Below, one piece after another: positions 26,901 through 34,679 of a DNA stretch of 64,000 nt. The stretch is from Microvirga arsenatis. Lineage in GTDB: Bacteria; Pseudomonadota; Alphaproteobacteria; Rhizobiales; Beijerinckiaceae. The DNA is taken from contig NZ_JAAAXJ010000005.1 in assembly GCF_009910705.1 (NCBI RefSeq), positions 242,103 through 306,102 of the forward strand. Direction: 5' to 3'. A program made the translations under genes and the position numbers. How positions within the stretch are numbered: position 1 is the first letter of the stretch; each line of letters starts with the position of its first letter. Below the pieces are notes generated by a model. It made no database searches. It was not told the DNA's origin and saw only the letters and a list, made by a program, of their open reading frames with translations.

Positions 26901-27667
26901 GCATCACCCTCGCCTTCAATGCGGCCTATGGCACCATGCTGCGGCATGGCATCACGATCTCGCGGGATGTGGAGGACAGCGTGGTCGTCGGCAACCTGTC
27001 CTTCGACAATGCGGGGTCGGGAATCGTTCTGGACCGCAACAGTACGAACAACGTGCTGCAGGCCAACAGCGCCTTCCGGAATGCCCAGGATGGCGTGACG
27101 GTCTTCGAAAGCTCCTGCAACGTTCTGAGCGGCAATTTCCTCGCCAGCAACAAGCGTGACGGCCTGAAGGTGCGCAACAGCATCGATATCGGGGCGTACG
27201 GCAACAGGTTCGAGGCGAATGCGCAATCCGGTGTGAGCGCCTACATCGCGAATATTCTTTCGGGCAAGACAGGGGAGGGCCAAGCGTCTGACATGTTCTC
27301 GCCGGTCACGGGCCTTTCGCTGAGGAACAACCGCTTTTCCTCGAACGGCGTCGGTATCAATGCCCAGGGCGCTTCGGGGCTGGTGATGTACGGCAACCAT
27401 TTCGTGAAACAGTCGCGGCGCCTGTTCGGCGGAGATGTCCGTGGCCTGGAAGGGCCGGTCCTGCGCCTGACCTCCCAGGCGGACGTGCTGATCGCGAGCA
27501 CCTGCCGGCCGGTGAAGCCCGCCACCTCATGCCGTCTCCGGAGCCAGGGCTTCTTCGAGGGCAACTCGGAACTCCAGATCTTCAGCTCGGACGGGCGTTC
27601 GAACTGCACCGATGTCAACGGAACCGTGCAACAGCGGGCTTTCGCCAGCTCATCGCAAGGCACTTAG
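23936..27667 (+). CDS. algG: Giant TPR-AlgG fusion, periplasmic mannuronan C5-epimerase-like
   Basis: This 1243-residue exported protein (signal peptide, residues 1-30, core LLIASFILSMALTSGAMA) joins two parts that are separate in Pseudomonas. Residues about 35-690 form helical, TPR-like repeats (for example LAERLADQGRSADAEALLPRI). Residues about 740-1243 are a right-handed beta-helix like AlgG, which turns mannuronate into guluronate in the polymer. The expected DPHD active-site motif is DAHD here (residues 982-985), followed by RS as in AlgG. The start ATG 23936 overlaps algA by 23 bases. The repeat part may substitute for the AlgK-like scaffold function. Catalysis is likely but not proven, given the Pro to Ala change. 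Confidence 0.82.
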   Translation: MTASSRSDGRLRLLIASFILSMALTSGAMAQDGSEIARLAEEARQAFLSAEQGNASPKQKAGFYQIARARLKLLEKFAGQGTSGSPELRDNARAELRRLADDGLSHDILSSMLLQASLGDLAGTQAGADRVEVGVTLHQLASEQRSPAYRAAAFIEIGYAFSRAGAQDRALRYAALALEAAQSIQDTGPQAGAYRAVARLAASLGAPGTSLASRAIGQIPQPRNRAYARHEAAREQLKGSTFEKASETRIKVEAARRLGAGDLHGSASLILALSASEDRENLLSDLFAAAIRKQDRDVAIAAAQGFFESVRQQKALAVLVRDYADRGVPFQAAEIVNGMLDGPHKAAIQLILAAEIQEAGYGSMADRLLSSSLQIVKALPEEERRALYPELVRSLSRAGRLSDALAYADRLDSGPEGPAVLSELAERLADQGRSADAEALLPRIADRDRRDQVLSAVARAKAKAGDTAGALRLIGEIGDLQHIAAVFLALAQSRAASGDFAQALALAGRIGDTKQRTETLAGIARQAVLKQNKEFAGKALQEAVRTAAGQAAGSQDEAILALVRMLADLGEKAQAGELAQRIADASLRQRAEDWIVRTEVRDAVSQWKDARLPEALLKRSLARVTNDQDKVDLASDLAVLADGGIHAADLIRSIADDRLRRAAFRRLAERRSDFLATSPANSSSDPAVDVETVASVSGEGGETAQEIQTRRGLALLTLESGRPSAGGLRMPRRMAAAEDVRAKVPWPSGAVVGSTFAHHNPYIAKFLEDDAEGATRLEQAIRYQGQPSPRIIVMQSGVATLGMVARQLQSTDARDLIGIEQDALTIRAPIFVAPGATLILSRLDVPVYRLSADAGAFIANAGEVQIIDADIVGYDEKAKQPFWADSTKAAQFRPFLLSWGDGRMDVASSVLAALGYDNPRSSGLSYSSGPDAVASLRDQTRPTGVVVDNVFRNFYLGFHSYEAERVQVVGNEFRDSIFYAIDAHDRSKGITLAFNAAYGTMLRHGITISRDVEDSVVVGNLSFDNAGSGIVLDRNSTNNVLQANSAFRNAQDGVTVFESSCNVLSGNFLASNKRDGLKVRNSIDIGAYGNRFEANAQSGVSAYIANILSGKTGEGQASDMFSPVTGLSLRNNRFSSNGVGINAQGASGLVMYGNHFVKQSRRLFGGDVRGLEGPVLRLTSQADVLIASTCRPVKPATSCRLRSQGFFEGNSELQIFSSDGRSNCTDVNGTVQQRAFASSSQGT

Positions 27668-27674
27668 AGGCAGC

Positions 27675-28766
27675 ATGAGGCACGTTCTTTTCATCCTGCT
27701 CGTCAATCTCCTCACCATCGGAGCCTCCCACGCTCAGGTGAAAAGCCTCTTTGATGTCGAAGCCCGGCGAGCTGCCCTCGCGCAGCCGGCAATGACGACC
27801 GTCAGGGCTGCCTGCCTCGCCATTCCGCGGGACCCGGCTTGGACCGGCCTCCGGCCGGTCGATCAGCTCAAGGTGAGTGAAAGCACGGGTGCCGATGGTG
27901 CCGTGGCCGATTTCACATGGGCCGTGATGGTGCTGACGGGGCGGGCTCTTGCCGGAGATACAGCCTCCGAAGCCTCGCTTCGCGATCTCCTGCTCGCCTG
28001 GGCCAGGGCGAAGGCCCTTGAGAGGACGGAAGCAGGGAGCGATGCCGAGCATGCCTTGAAGCGCGCGCTTCTGCCGACGGTTGCCGCCTATTCCGTGCTG
28101 CACCGAGGGCTCGATGAGGCGCAACGGCAATCCCTTGCGGGCTGGATCAACTCCCTGGTCCGCAGGATCGACCGCGGCGCTGAGACCATAGGTGACGGCA
28201 GCAGCCATGGCCATATGGCCGCCAGCATCCTGATGGCATGGGGCGCCGCCACCGGCGATGATGCTCTCTATGCCAAGGGCTATGAGCGCTACCGCTCCAT
28301 CTTGGCCCAGGCTCGCTCCGATGGGAGCTTGGCTCCGGACGTGCGCCGCGGAGCTCGCGCCCTGTGGTTCACCCGTCAGACCCTCGCGAGCCTCACGGTG
28401 ATGGCAGAGGTGGCCGCGACCCGCGGAGCTGATCTCTACGGCATTCGCGAGGGTGAAGCGAATTTCGATCGCGTCCTCTCCTATCTGCTGAATGCCATTG
28501 CAGAACCCAGTGTCGTCATGGCCTATGCATCGGAAGGCGACATCCTTGGCGGCGAGCTGGATTTCCGGCGCCAGGAACTCGGCTTCCTGTCCAAGCGGGG
28601 CAATGGGCGCCATCTCATGGCCTGGGCCGAGCCCGTTCTGGCGCGGGATCGCCCGGGCTTGGCAACCCGGAGGCTGAAGAGCCTGCATGCCCGCAGCCTG
28701 CGCTTGGACCGCCCGCTGATTGACGAGGCCGTTGGCGGAAACGCCACATGTTTCTGGGGGCGCTGA
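27675..28766 (+). CDS. algL: AlgL-like alginate lyase homologue, probably altered active site
   Basis: The 363-residue exported protein (signal peptide about residues 1-21) aligns with the AlgL lyase along its length, notably in the segments around residues 165-240, and the following ATRGADL matches AlgL. In AlgL, the active site has NNHSYW; here it is SSHGHM (Ser176-Ser177-His178), so Asn is replaced and only His is kept. The YHNYAL motif with catalytic Tyr is WFTRQTL, so Phe232 replaces Tyr. Arg225, which aligns with the conserved Arg, is kept. The gene starts seven bases after the epimerase and overlaps the next gene by one base. It may be a non-catalytic or differently acting lyase-family protein. 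Confidence 0.75.
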   Translation: MRHVLFILLVNLLTIGASHAQVKSLFDVEARRAALAQPAMTTVRAACLAIPRDPAWTGLRPVDQLKVSESTGADGAVADFTWAVMVLTGRALAGDTASEASLRDLLLAWARAKALERTEAGSDAEHALKRALLPTVAAYSVLHRGLDEAQRQSLAGWINSLVRRIDRGAETIGDGSSHGHMAASILMAWGAATGDDALYAKGYERYRSILAQARSDGSLAPDVRRGARALWFTRQTLASLTVMAEVAATRGADLYGIREGEANFDRVLSYLLNAIAEPSVVMAYASEGDILGGELDFRRQELGFLSKRGNGRHLMAWAEPVLARDRPGLATRRLKSLHARSLRLDRPLIDEAVGGNATCFWGR

Positions 28767-31693
28767 TGGTGGGCTCGAACATGCGCCTGACAGGAGCCGT
28801 CGCAGCCTTCGCCCTGCTGATACTGTCTTCCGCCTTCGCGCAGGATGCGGACACGGATTCGCGCAACCGCTTCCGGGCGGCGGCCGAGCAGATGGAGAAG
28901 CTCCAGCAGCGCAACGATCCCGCTGCCTTGATCGAGCGGGCGCAACTGCTCCAGAGCGGCCTGCCGGTGAGCGAGATCAATCCGCTCAGAGTGCCGAAGG
29001 TCGATGAGGCGGAGCGGCTCTACGAGCAGGCTCTAGGGGTGCCGGGAGCGCATTGGCCTTCGGCGGCCCTGCGGCGGGCCAAGCTCCTTCTTGCGCGCGA
29101 CAAGGATCAGGCCTCGCAGGAAAGGGCCGCCGAACTCCTGCGCCGCGCGGCCGCCATGCAGAACCATGAGGCCGCCTTCGTGCTGGCGGGTCTGATGGAG
29201 GAGGGAATCGCCGGGCGTCGTGACATGGAAGGGGCGAAGAACCTTTACCAGATCGCCCTGCGCTCCGAGCATGGACCTGCCGGGCTTGCATTGGCCCGCC
29301 TCGAGACGGATCCCGCCAAGGCGGCCGTGTTCGCGACACAGGGATTGAGGATCCTTTTCCAGGAGGCGCGTCAGGGCTCGGCAGAGGCGGCACGGACCCT
29401 CGCCGATCACTACCGCAGCACAGGAGATGGGCCGGAGCGCCTCAGTGCCGCCGTCGAATGGTATCAGCGGGCCATCGATCTCGGAGACGGCGAAGCTGCG
29501 CTGCGCCTCGGTCGTCTGCGGCTCGATCCGAAATCTCCGTTGCGCCAACCGCAAGAGGCCAGGATCGCCTTCGAGAAGGCGGCGCAGCGCGGCTCCATCG
29601 AAGCTGCCATGATCCTCTCGGAGGATCCCTACAACGGCGCCGCGCTCGGCGTGCCGGGCGCTGCGGCCGATCTCTGGCTCAACCGCGCCATCGAGACCAA
29701 GGCGCCCAGGGCTCTCGTACTGGCGGCGGAGATCCGCAGCCAGTTCGGGTCCGAGGGGCGCGAGGCGGCGAAGAACCTCCTGCTTGAGGCGCTTCAAAGG
29801 GTGGACGACGATGTGACGGCCCTTGTTGCCCTAGGCCGCCATGCCCGCGACGGCATCCTCATCCATCGCGACGTTCCTCTCGCGCTCAGGCTCTTCGACA
29901 GAGCCGCACGCACAGACAACCTGACCGCATCCTACGAGTTCGGACGTACGGCGCTGGCTTATCTCGATCAGGCGACGGAGGACATGCGCAAGAGCGCGGT
30001 GGCGCATCTTCGCCATGCGGCGGAGCGCGGGCACGTCAAGGCGGCCGTGAGCATGGGCGATGCGCTTCTCCGGGGCCATGGCGTTCCCGAGTCACAGGCA
30101 GAGGCGATGCGCTGGTATCAGAAGGCGGCGGAGAGCGGATCGTCGGCGGCCTATATCCGCCTTGGCGACCTGTATGCCAGCCGTTCGTCGGGTGCGGAGG
30201 CGTCGCGTGCCCTTGAGTGGTACCGCAAGGCGGCCGAAGCCAACAGCGCCATCGGCATGGTGCGATTGGGCAAGATGTTCAACGAGGGAAGGGGTGTTCC
30301 GCAGGATCAGGCACTAGCCGCCACGTGGTTCAGCCGGGCGGCCGCTGCCGGCAGCGGCGCAGCGATGGTGGAGCTGAGCGCCCTCTACTCGCGCGCCGGC
30401 GGCCCGGGCCATTTCAATCTGGCGAAGGATGCCCTCGAGAAGGCGATCCGCGCAGGGGACCTTCGGGCTCCCGTCGCTCTTGCCAAACTCTATCTCGTCC
30501 GTGGGGAATACCAGCTCGCCGAGGCGACCCTCAAGAAGCCTGCCGAAGCCGGCAATGCCGAGGCCGCCCTGCAACTGGGCGAGCTCTACCTGATGAACCA
30601 GCCCGGCCCCGAACAGCATAATGCTGCCCGCCGCTGGCTGGCCTTGGCGGAGAAGGCGTTGGCCGGGGATGACGAGCAGGCTGCGCGCATTGCCTTGAAC
30701 TACCTGAAGCTTCCCGACGGCGGCTCCATCGAGCACGGCGCCTCGGTCCTGGAAGGCTTGATCCGCAAGAACAACGCACCGGCCATGTCGCTTCTAGCCA
30801 CGGCGCTCCTCAACGGCATGGGTGTGAAGCCGGACCCCGCACGCGCGGAGGCCCTGCTTCGCCGTGCGATCCAGCTCGGGGACGATGGCGCGCGCTTCAT
30901 CCTCGCTAAGGCCTATCGCGACGGCGTCGGCCTTGCGCGCGATCCATCCCGGGCCATCGCTCTCTATCGCGAGATCTACAACGAGGAGCCGGGGGACACG
31001 AAGGTGCAGCTGGCCCTGGGCGATGCCTATGCACGCGGTGAAGGAGTTGCGCAGGACCGGACCCTGGCGGCGGAGTTCTACGCTCAGGCGGCGCGCCAGG
31101 GCGATCCCGAGGGGCAGGTTCGCCTTGGTCTGGCATATCTCCACGGCGGCGGCGTGGCTCGCGACGGCCGGCTGTCCGAGCAGTGGCTGTCCCAGGCCGG
31201 CGAGGCCGGGCTGATCGAAGCGAAGGTGCAGTTGGGAAGCGCGAAGCTCTCAGGCCTTACGTCGACCGTCGATGCGGAGGGAGCCTTCGCCTCGCACCTG
31301 CGCGCCGCAGAGGCCGGTTCCGCGCCAGCGATGATCGAGGTGGCGCGCGCCCTTACGCGGGGAATGGGCACGCAGGCCGATCCGGCTTTGGCAAAGACCT
31401 GGCTCGAGAGGGCCGCCAACCTCGGCTCGCCGGATGCCATGTTCGAGCTGTTCCGGCTCTCCGATATTGGTGCAAAGCCCAATCCGCGCGAAGCCGAACG
31501 ATGGCTCCTGCAGGCTGCGCAAGGCGGTCATGCTGGCGCCATGTACAGGCTCGGGCTCCGCTATGAGCAGAGCGGCAGCGATCAGGACAAGATCGCCGCG
31601 CGTGAGTGGCTCGAGAAGGCGGCTCGCGCGGGTCATGCGCAGGCGGCGAAGATGCTCGAGAAACAGGCCGCATCCGCGGCGGGGCCGGGTTGA
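28766..31693 (+). CDS. Exported Sel1/TPR-repeat protein, AlgK-like scaffold 1
   Basis: This 975-residue protein has a signal peptide (residues about 5-25, core AVAAFALLILSSAFAQD) and then Sel1-like repeats nearly to the end, with the recurring pattern A-x-x-W-x-x-x-A-A-x-x-G (for example AMRWYQKAAESGSSAAYIRLGDL and WYRKAAEANSAIGMVRLGKM). Sel1 repeats form helical solenoids that bind other proteins. Pseudomonas AlgK, which holds the alginate export complex, is a much shorter Sel1 lipoprotein; no lipobox Cys is seen here. The start ATG 28766 overlaps the algL-like stop (TGATG). Its role in assembling the secretion complex is inferred from context. Confidence 0.8.
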   Translation: MVGSNMRLTGAVAAFALLILSSAFAQDADTDSRNRFRAAAEQMEKLQQRNDPAALIERAQLLQSGLPVSEINPLRVPKVDEAERLYEQALGVPGAHWPSAALRRAKLLLARDKDQASQERAAELLRRAAAMQNHEAAFVLAGLMEEGIAGRRDMEGAKNLYQIALRSEHGPAGLALARLETDPAKAAVFATQGLRILFQEARQGSAEAARTLADHYRSTGDGPERLSAAVEWYQRAIDLGDGEAALRLGRLRLDPKSPLRQPQEARIAFEKAAQRGSIEAAMILSEDPYNGAALGVPGAAADLWLNRAIETKAPRALVLAAEIRSQFGSEGREAAKNLLLEALQRVDDDVTALVALGRHARDGILIHRDVPLALRLFDRAARTDNLTASYEFGRTALAYLDQATEDMRKSAVAHLRHAAERGHVKAAVSMGDALLRGHGVPESQAEAMRWYQKAAESGSSAAYIRLGDLYASRSSGAEASRALEWYRKAAEANSAIGMVRLGKMFNEGRGVPQDQALAATWFSRAAAAGSGAAMVELSALYSRAGGPGHFNLAKDALEKAIRAGDLRAPVALAKLYLVRGEYQLAEATLKKPAEAGNAEAALQLGELYLMNQPGPEQHNAARRWLALAEKALAGDDEQAARIALNYLKLPDGGSIEHGASVLEGLIRKNNAPAMSLLATALLNGMGVKPDPARAEALLRRAIQLGDDGARFILAKAYRDGVGLARDPSRAIALYREIYNEEPGDTKVQLALGDAYARGEGVAQDRTLAAEFYAQAARQGDPEGQVRLGLAYLHGGGVARDGRLSEQWLSQAGEAGLIEAKVQLGSAKLSGLTSTVDAEGAFASHLRAAEAGSAPAMIEVARALTRGMGTQADPALAKTWLERAANLGSPDAMFELFRLSDIGAKPNPREAERWLLQAAQGGHAGAMYRLGLRYEQSGSDQDKIAAREWLEKAARAGHAQAAKMLEKQAASAAGPG

Positions 31694-31763
31694 GGGCATG
31701 GGAATTCTGGTCATCTTCAGGCGGAAGGTCGCAGAGGAAGCGAAGGCAGAACGGAGTTTCGCG

Positions 31764-34610
31764 ATGAAGGCTCCCGCGTACTCGAACGACATGGGTCTTG
31801 CTGGCCATGGCCCGCGGGCAAAAGCGGGACTGGCCGGTGCTGCCTTGGCCGTCGGCCTGGCATTCGCCGCTCCGGTTGCGGCGCAGGGTCCCGCTCCGCG
31901 CGCGTTGGGACCCAATGCGGACTTCAGTAAGATCTGCACCCCGGCGGCGACGCCGAAACTGACGCGCGACTGGAGCAAATGGGACAAGGCCCAACCGGTC
32001 AGCGATCCTGAGGAGATGTTCGCCGCAGCTGTCGCCTACGCGGAAGGCAGCGCCACGATCAACCGCGATCCCGTGACATCCCGCAGGCTCCTCGAAGATT
32101 TGGCCGACCGGGCATGGGCCGGTCGCGGGCGCGCTCACTTCCGGCTTGCCAAGCTGCTTCTCGACCCCATTGCCGGTCCTGTCGATCCTGAGCGGGCAGC
32201 CAAGCACCTGGCCACCGCGACGTCCATGCTCAACATGGATGCGTCGGTTCTGCTCGCGCGGCTGCATGCGGACGGGCTCATCGCAGGGGCGAGCGTGAGG
32301 GAAGCCGAGAGGCTTCTTCGTGCAGCGTCCACGGCCGGGCATGTGGAGGGCGTCACCGGCTTGGCTCGGCTACAGCTGAGCGGACGGCTTGGCGCCGTCC
32401 CAAGGGCCGAGTCGGACGATCTGGTGAAGCTCGCCCTGCAGATGCTCTACGGCGATCTCGCGAAAGGCAAGTGCTCCGCCCTGTACGAGATCGCATCGAT
32501 CCTGAGCAGCCAGGACCTCGTGCCGGGTGGACTGCCCGAGGCTGTGAAGTGGTTTGAGGCGGCGGCGCGCCAGGGCGAGGCCAAGGCCGATCTGGCCTTG
32601 GCCGAGATTTATCTGCAGGAGCGCGTCAAGGCCGCTCCCGACGTCTTGATGAAGCACCTCGGCCGCGCCGCGACAGCCGGTGAGCCTCGCGCCATGACGC
32701 TCCTGGGCGAACGCTTCCTGCTGGGCGACCGCGCACCCAAGGATTTCGCCAGGGCGGTTTCCTGGCTGGAGCGGGCAGGCCTCCATGCGGATCCCGAGGC
32801 CTACAGGCTCCTCTCACGACACTACCGGGGAGAGTTCGGCGCATCTTCGGATCTGCCGAAGGCTGCGGATGCGCTGATGAAGGCAACGAATCTGCCAGGG
32901 CACAACGCCAGCATTCTCGTCGGGCTGGCAAGGCTTCATGCCGCGGGGCTCAACGGCAAGCCGGATCTGGAGACGGCCCTGACATTCTATCGAAGAGCCG
33001 TCGCACGGGGCGATGTCGGATCCCTGACGGAAATGGCGAAGCTCCTGCTGACACAGCCGCAGGCAAGCCGTTCCGGAGAGCCTCTGAAGCTTCTCGGGGA
33101 AGCTGCCGACCGCGGTCATCCCGAGGCCATGGGCGTCCTCTCCGATCTCTACGCATGCAGCATGATCGTTGCCCAGGATCGTGCCCAGTCCAGGGCTTGG
33201 CTGGAGCGGGCTGCCTCGGCAGGCCATGTGCGCAGCATCCTGACACTTGCTTCGCTGGCGGATGCCGATGCCTCTGGCCGGAAGACCGTGGAGGCTCTTC
33301 AGCGGGCGGTCGAGCGTGGGGATCGCGAGAGCATGGTTCTGCTGTCTCTCGCCTACCGCTCTGGCCGGGGGGTGCCGCAGGACGAGGCTCTGGCGAACCG
33401 GTGGCGCGAGGCTGCGCTGGCTCCGGGGGAGGGGCGCACGCGGGCCCTTCTGCTGCTGGCGCGCAGGATGCTCAATGGGGACGACGGCAGCCGTGACGAG
33501 AACGCTGCCCGTCCGCTTCTCGAGCAGGCGGCACAGGAAGGCGAGTCCGGAGCCCAGTTCGAACTCGGACGCCTTCTCGTGATGCGGGGCGACAAGGCCG
33601 ATGTCCCGCGTGGGGTGCAGCTTCTGCAGCAGGCGGCGTCCGCCGGCAATGCCGCGGCCATGATGGCCCTGGCCGAGGCTCCTGCAGAGCAGATCCGCCT
33701 CACGGGCAGAACGGCGCTTGAATGGAGAAGGGCGGCTGTCGAGGCCGGCAGCGCGCGGGCTGCCATCGTACTGGCATCGAGCGCCAAGGATGATGGCGAG
33801 GCTGCCCGCTGGCTGTCCCGAGCCGAGACGCTGCCGGTGTGCACCGCCCGCGACATGGTCGATCTCGCCCAGGCCTATCACAAGGTTCCCGGCACCAATC
33901 ACGAGGACAGGGCCCGGCATTGGCTGCACAGGGCTCTGGACGAGGTCCGAGCCGGCTCGAAGGACCCGGCCGTGATGTTCCTGGTCGGACGGGCGATGAT
34001 CGAGGGGGTCGGCGGGACGGCCGACAAGACCGAGGCGATCGCCTTTATCGAGCGTGCGGCCGATGCAGGACGGTCCGAGGCGATGCGCTATCTCGGGCGC
34101 GGCCACGCTGCGGGACAATGGGGCGAGTCCAACGTCAAGGCCGCCATCGGATGGTTCTCGAAATCGCTTCAGAGAGGCGACGGGAGCGTGGCCGCCGATC
34201 TGTCCCGGATTGCAGCGGTGCCCGGCAGCGAGGGCACGGAGGCCGTCACGGTGCTCAAGGCAAATGCGGAGAGCGGCTTTGCGCCCGCCATGCGTGAATA
34301 CGGGCGCTGCCTGCAGTTGGGGTTCGGCATCCCCCCGGAGCCTGAAACAGGCGCCTCCTGGCTGCGCAAGGCCGCTGAAGCGGGCGATACGGCGGCCATG
34401 AAGGAACTCTCGCGGGCCTATGCGTCGGGTTATGGAGTCGAGCTTTCCGCAAAGGCCAGCACCGAATGGCTCCAGCGGGCTGCTCAGGCGGGCGATCAGG
34501 AAGCGATGTATGGGCTCAGCCTCGCCATGACGCTCGGATTCGGAACTGATGTGAATGCCGTTGCGGCTCAGGAATGGTTGAAGTCCGCCGAGGGTATCGC
34601 TCGGAAGTGA
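31764..34610 (+). CDS. Exported Sel1-repeat protein, AlgK-like scaffold 2
   Basis: This 948-residue protein has a signal peptide (residues about 15-40, core AGAALAVGLAFAAPVAAQ) and a long array of Sel1 repeats (for example PEAVKWFEAAARQGEAKADLAL and GASWLRKAAEAGDTAAMKELS). I chose ATG 31764 with CGGAG seven bases upstream; an ATG at 31698 would add 22 residues and has a ribosome site too close. It follows the first Sel1 gene by 70 bases. It is similar in layout but not close in sequence to the neighbouring Sel1 proteins, suggesting old rather than recent duplication. Confidence 0.78.
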   Translation: MKAPAYSNDMGLAGHGPRAKAGLAGAALAVGLAFAAPVAAQGPAPRALGPNADFSKICTPAATPKLTRDWSKWDKAQPVSDPEEMFAAAVAYAEGSATINRDPVTSRRLLEDLADRAWAGRGRAHFRLAKLLLDPIAGPVDPERAAKHLATATSMLNMDASVLLARLHADGLIAGASVREAERLLRAASTAGHVEGVTGLARLQLSGRLGAVPRAESDDLVKLALQMLYGDLAKGKCSALYEIASILSSQDLVPGGLPEAVKWFEAAARQGEAKADLALAEIYLQERVKAAPDVLMKHLGRAATAGEPRAMTLLGERFLLGDRAPKDFARAVSWLERAGLHADPEAYRLLSRHYRGEFGASSDLPKAADALMKATNLPGHNASILVGLARLHAAGLNGKPDLETALTFYRRAVARGDVGSLTEMAKLLLTQPQASRSGEPLKLLGEAADRGHPEAMGVLSDLYACSMIVAQDRAQSRAWLERAASAGHVRSILTLASLADADASGRKTVEALQRAVERGDRESMVLLSLAYRSGRGVPQDEALANRWREAALAPGEGRTRALLLLARRMLNGDDGSRDENAARPLLEQAAQEGESGAQFELGRLLVMRGDKADVPRGVQLLQQAASAGNAAAMMALAEAPAEQIRLTGRTALEWRRAAVEAGSARAAIVLASSAKDDGEAARWLSRAETLPVCTARDMVDLAQAYHKVPGTNHEDRARHWLHRALDEVRAGSKDPAVMFLVGRAMIEGVGGTADKTEAIAFIERAADAGRSEAMRYLGRGHAAGQWGESNVKAAIGWFSKSLQRGDGSVAADLSRIAAVPGSEGTEAVTVLKANAESGFAPAMREYGRCLQLGFGIPPEPETGASWLRKAAEAGDTAAMKELSRAYASGYGVELSAKASTEWLQRAAQAGDQEAMYGLSLAMTLGFGTDVNAVAAQEWLKSAEGIARK

Positions 34611-34679
34611 CAGGGGATCAGCCGTGTGGAGGATGGGGCCTGACGCGAACGCCCCTACATCAGTCGTAGGAGAGACACG

